From: Oscillospiraceae bacterium
Lineage (GTDB): Bacteria > Bacillota > Clostridia > Oscillospirales > Oscillospiraceae
Length of the DNA stretch: 7,400 bases
Direction: 5' to 3'
Assembly (NCBI GenBank): GCA_017501805.1
Contig: JAFVWG010000151.1
Location: 1-7,400 of the forward strand
Part shown: piece by piece, positions 5,866-7,400 of the stretch
How positions within the stretch are numbered: position 1 is the stretch's first letter
How the letters are laid out: each line of letters starts with the position of its first letter
Notes under the pieces: generated by a model
Database searches by the model: none
What the model saw: only the letters and a program-made list of their open reading frames with translations
What the model was told of the DNA's origin: nothing
Made by a program: the position numbers and the translations under genes

Positions 5866-6980
5866 ATGTCCGGGATCGACCGCTTCGGGAAAGACGGCTG
5901 CTTTACGGACTCTTTCCGCTTTTCCGTGCAGAGCGCCTGCAGCGACTGTATGGTCGTGACGGCATCCTCCCGCTACGAAGGTGAGAACGCGCCGCAGATC
6001 CGCTTCTTCCTGATCCGCGACGGCGCCGTAAAACCGATCTATGAATCGCACCTCTATACGATCGGCAAGCAGAACGAATGGACGCGTCAGCAGTGGCGTG
6101 TGCCGCCGATGTTCCATCCGGCGCTCCACGCGGAGATCGAGGTCATCATCCCCGAAGGAACGAAGCTGATGCTGCGCGAATTCCACAACAGCTACGGCAA
6201 CCCCGACCGCTGGAAGGATTATGGCGTCCGCTTCAACGCGCACCTCGGCTTTACGGGAACTGCGCCCGCCAACTCGCCGATCGCGGTGGAGCTTGCCGCG
6301 CAGAGCGGATTCTCCACCTGCATCATTAACCCCAAGGAGATCGCGGACGGCGAACTGGTCTGTATGCACGACTCGCTCGGCGGCGTTGCCAAGTACGCAA
6401 GACAGGCCGACGGCAGCCTTGTGGATGATGAACGCTCGATCTATGAGATGACCTACCCGGAAATGGATCGCTGGGATTACGGCCTGCGGAAGGATGAAGT
6501 CTTCCGCGGCACGCGCCTGCTGAAGCTGGAGGATTTTTTTGCCATCTGCTCCAAGACCGGTATGAAGCCGATGTTCAGCGCGCATCAGGGCGCTGTCCGC
6601 ATCAGCGGCTGGCTCAGGATCCAGAAAATGCTGCAGAAATACAATCTGACGCCGTACCTCCACGTCAAAGCGCCCTGCATGGAGGTGCTGGAGCTGGCTT
6701 ACAGCATCTTCGGCGACAGCATCGACGGCTATACGCTCAACTCCTTCGCACCGGAAAGCTCGCCGCTTCTCCGCTTGCCGAAGGCAAGTGCCGTCTGGTC
6801 ATTGAACCGATGATCCAGAAGCTCAATGAGGATCTTGTGCATCAGGCGCTCGATTACGGCTTCCAGGTATCTGCGTTCAACCTCAAGCGTACCTCGATGG
6901 AAGAATATAAAAAAGCTATTGACTGGGGAATTACGGAGTTCACCGAGGACCATCACTGCTCTATGGGTCTGAACTGGTAA
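5866..6980 (+). pseudogene. Glycerophosphodiester phosphodiesterase-like protein, frameshifted
   Basis: One frame runs to TGA at 6811-6813, but from about 6774 the family-like sequence continues one frame lower (LAEGKCRLVIEPMIQ) to TAA at 6978-6980. One base missing near 6773 would join them into about 371 residues. Residues 1 to about 120 are a beta-rich N-terminal region. From H126 a GDPD-type TIM barrel begins: AHLGFTG, APANS, then CMHD (H168, D169), and later EDFFAICSKTGMKPMFS. The canonical GDPD motifs HRG, PENT and ExD are altered to HLG, PANS and INP, so ordinary metal-dependent phosphodiesterase activity is doubtful even if the frame is intact. ATG 5866 has AGGAG nine bases upstream; ATG 5845 in the same frame is an alternative. 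The cause may be true decay or a sequencing or assembly indel. The downstream gene is probably co-transcribed. Confidence 0.78.
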
Positions 6981-6992
6981 GGAGGCTGCCCG

Positions 6993-7400
6993 ATGTTTTG
7001 CAGCTACCATACGCACACATATCGCTGCCATCACGCGCAGGGAGAGGACGAAGAATACGTCCTTCGCGCCATCGACGCCGGTATGACCGAGCTCGGCTTT
7101 GCCGACCATGTGCCCTATCCGATGGACGGCTACTGCTCAAAGTTCCGTATGCCGCTGACGGATGCGGCGGGCTACTTCGAATCCCTGGCCGCTCTGCGTG
7201 AAAAGTACAAGGAGCAAATCAAAATCCATATCGGGTTTGAGGCAGAGTATTATCCGCGCTGGTTTGAAGGACTGCTTCGCTTCCTGGAGGACTATCCCTG
7301 CGACTATCTTATCCAGGGACAGCATTTTCTAGGCAACGAGATCGACCCGAAGGAGCGGTATATGTCAAAGCCCTTTGAGGAGGAAAGCGAGCTGGAACGC
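6993..7400 (+). CDS. PHP-domain phosphatase, histidinol-phosphatase type, 5' part
   Basis: The first 136 codons of a gene that runs off the window. The product begins SYHTHTYRCHHAQG, with the metal-binding HxH (H6, H8) and H13/H14. Further PHP motifs follow: GFADHVPYP (H39), GFEAEYYP (E83) and IQGQHFLG (H111). This order is typical of the HisK/HisJ-type histidinol-phosphate phosphatases, which release phosphate from L-histidinol phosphate in histidine synthesis. PHP relatives with other substrates exist, and no his gene is in view, so the substrate is inferred. AAGGAGG (6979-6985) lies seven bases before the ATG and overlaps the stop of the GDPD-like gene, so translation probably follows in one operon. 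It is absent from a complete-ORF list because no stop is reached by 7400. Confidence 0.88.
   Translation, partial: MFCSYHTHTYRCHHAQGEDEEYVLRAIDAGMTELGFADHVPYPMDGYCSKFRMPLTDAAGYFESLAALREKYKEQIKIHIGFEAEYYPRWFEGLLRFLEDYPCDYLIQGQHFLGNEIDPKERYMSKPFEEESELER

Noticed and set aside
6534..6540. T7 run as a programmed frameshift site
   Set aside because: The upstream frame remains convincing for about 75 codons after it, so the frame break is not here.
5791..6663. 290-codon minus-strand frame opposite the GDPD-like gene
   Set aside because: It lies fully antisense to recognisable GDPD-like coding sequence, with an Arg/Ala/Val-rich shadow composition typical of GC-rich DNA.
1..7400. CRISPR array, insertion sequence, attachment site or phage genes
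   Set aside because: No regularly spaced direct repeats, transposase or integrase frames, or duplicated tRNA 3' end were found.

Overview
The window looks like a chromosomal stretch from a gut-type member of the Clostridia (Firmicutes), probably near the Ruminococcaceae/Oscillospiraceae. This is inferred from four things: a feoA-feoB-Cys-rich membrane protein operon of the Firmicutes type, AAGGAGG-class ribosome binding sites, intrinsic hairpin-plus-T-run terminators after most units, and GC-rich coding DNA set against AT-rich, sigma-A-like control regions. No phage, IS or CRISPR signature is visible.

Layout, left to right. (1) Bases 1-1967 are the 3' part of a large, probably exported surface protein: beta-solenoid-like repeats, then a domain with YG-helix motifs. 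A strong hairpin terminator closes it. (2) Bases 2098-2283 hold a complete one-gene unit: sigma-A-like promoter, tRNA-Leu(CAG) with encoded CCA, and a terminator. A second terminator hairpin follows at 2315-2343. (3) Bases 2355-4976 are a ferrous-iron uptake locus: feoA, feoB and a small FeoB-associated Cys-rich membrane protein, ended by a terminator probably shared with the convergent gene. (4) A minus-strand class I glutamine amidotransferase/peptidase C26-like hydrolase (4970-5674) has its own promoter. (5) Divergent from it, a rightward unit holds a frameshifted gene for a glycerophosphodiester phosphodiesterase-like protein with decayed catalytic motifs. It is followed 12 bp later by the 5' part of a PHP-domain histidinol-phosphatase-type gene that runs off the end.

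The most interesting signal is in the control DNA of the iron locus. Three copies of an 18-bp palindrome with the same 7-4-7 geometry, approximately RGTTAGC-N4-RYWAACY, are present. Two lie over and just after the feoA promoter, and one lies directly before feoB, behind a terminator-like hairpin. They look like operators for a metal-responsive repressor. The half-site resembles that of the DtxR/IdeR family, but the spacing does not match the classical DtxR box. A 23-codon ORF with a plausible ribosome binding site lies across the first two operators, and its stop overlaps the feoA start (ATGA). It may be a real micro-ORF or a by-product of operator sequence.

Functionally, FeoA and FeoB would import Fe(II) across the membrane, with the Cys-rich membrane protein as accessory. 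Nothing in the sequence links the surface protein, the amidotransferase-like enzyme or the GDPD-like/PHP pair to iron.
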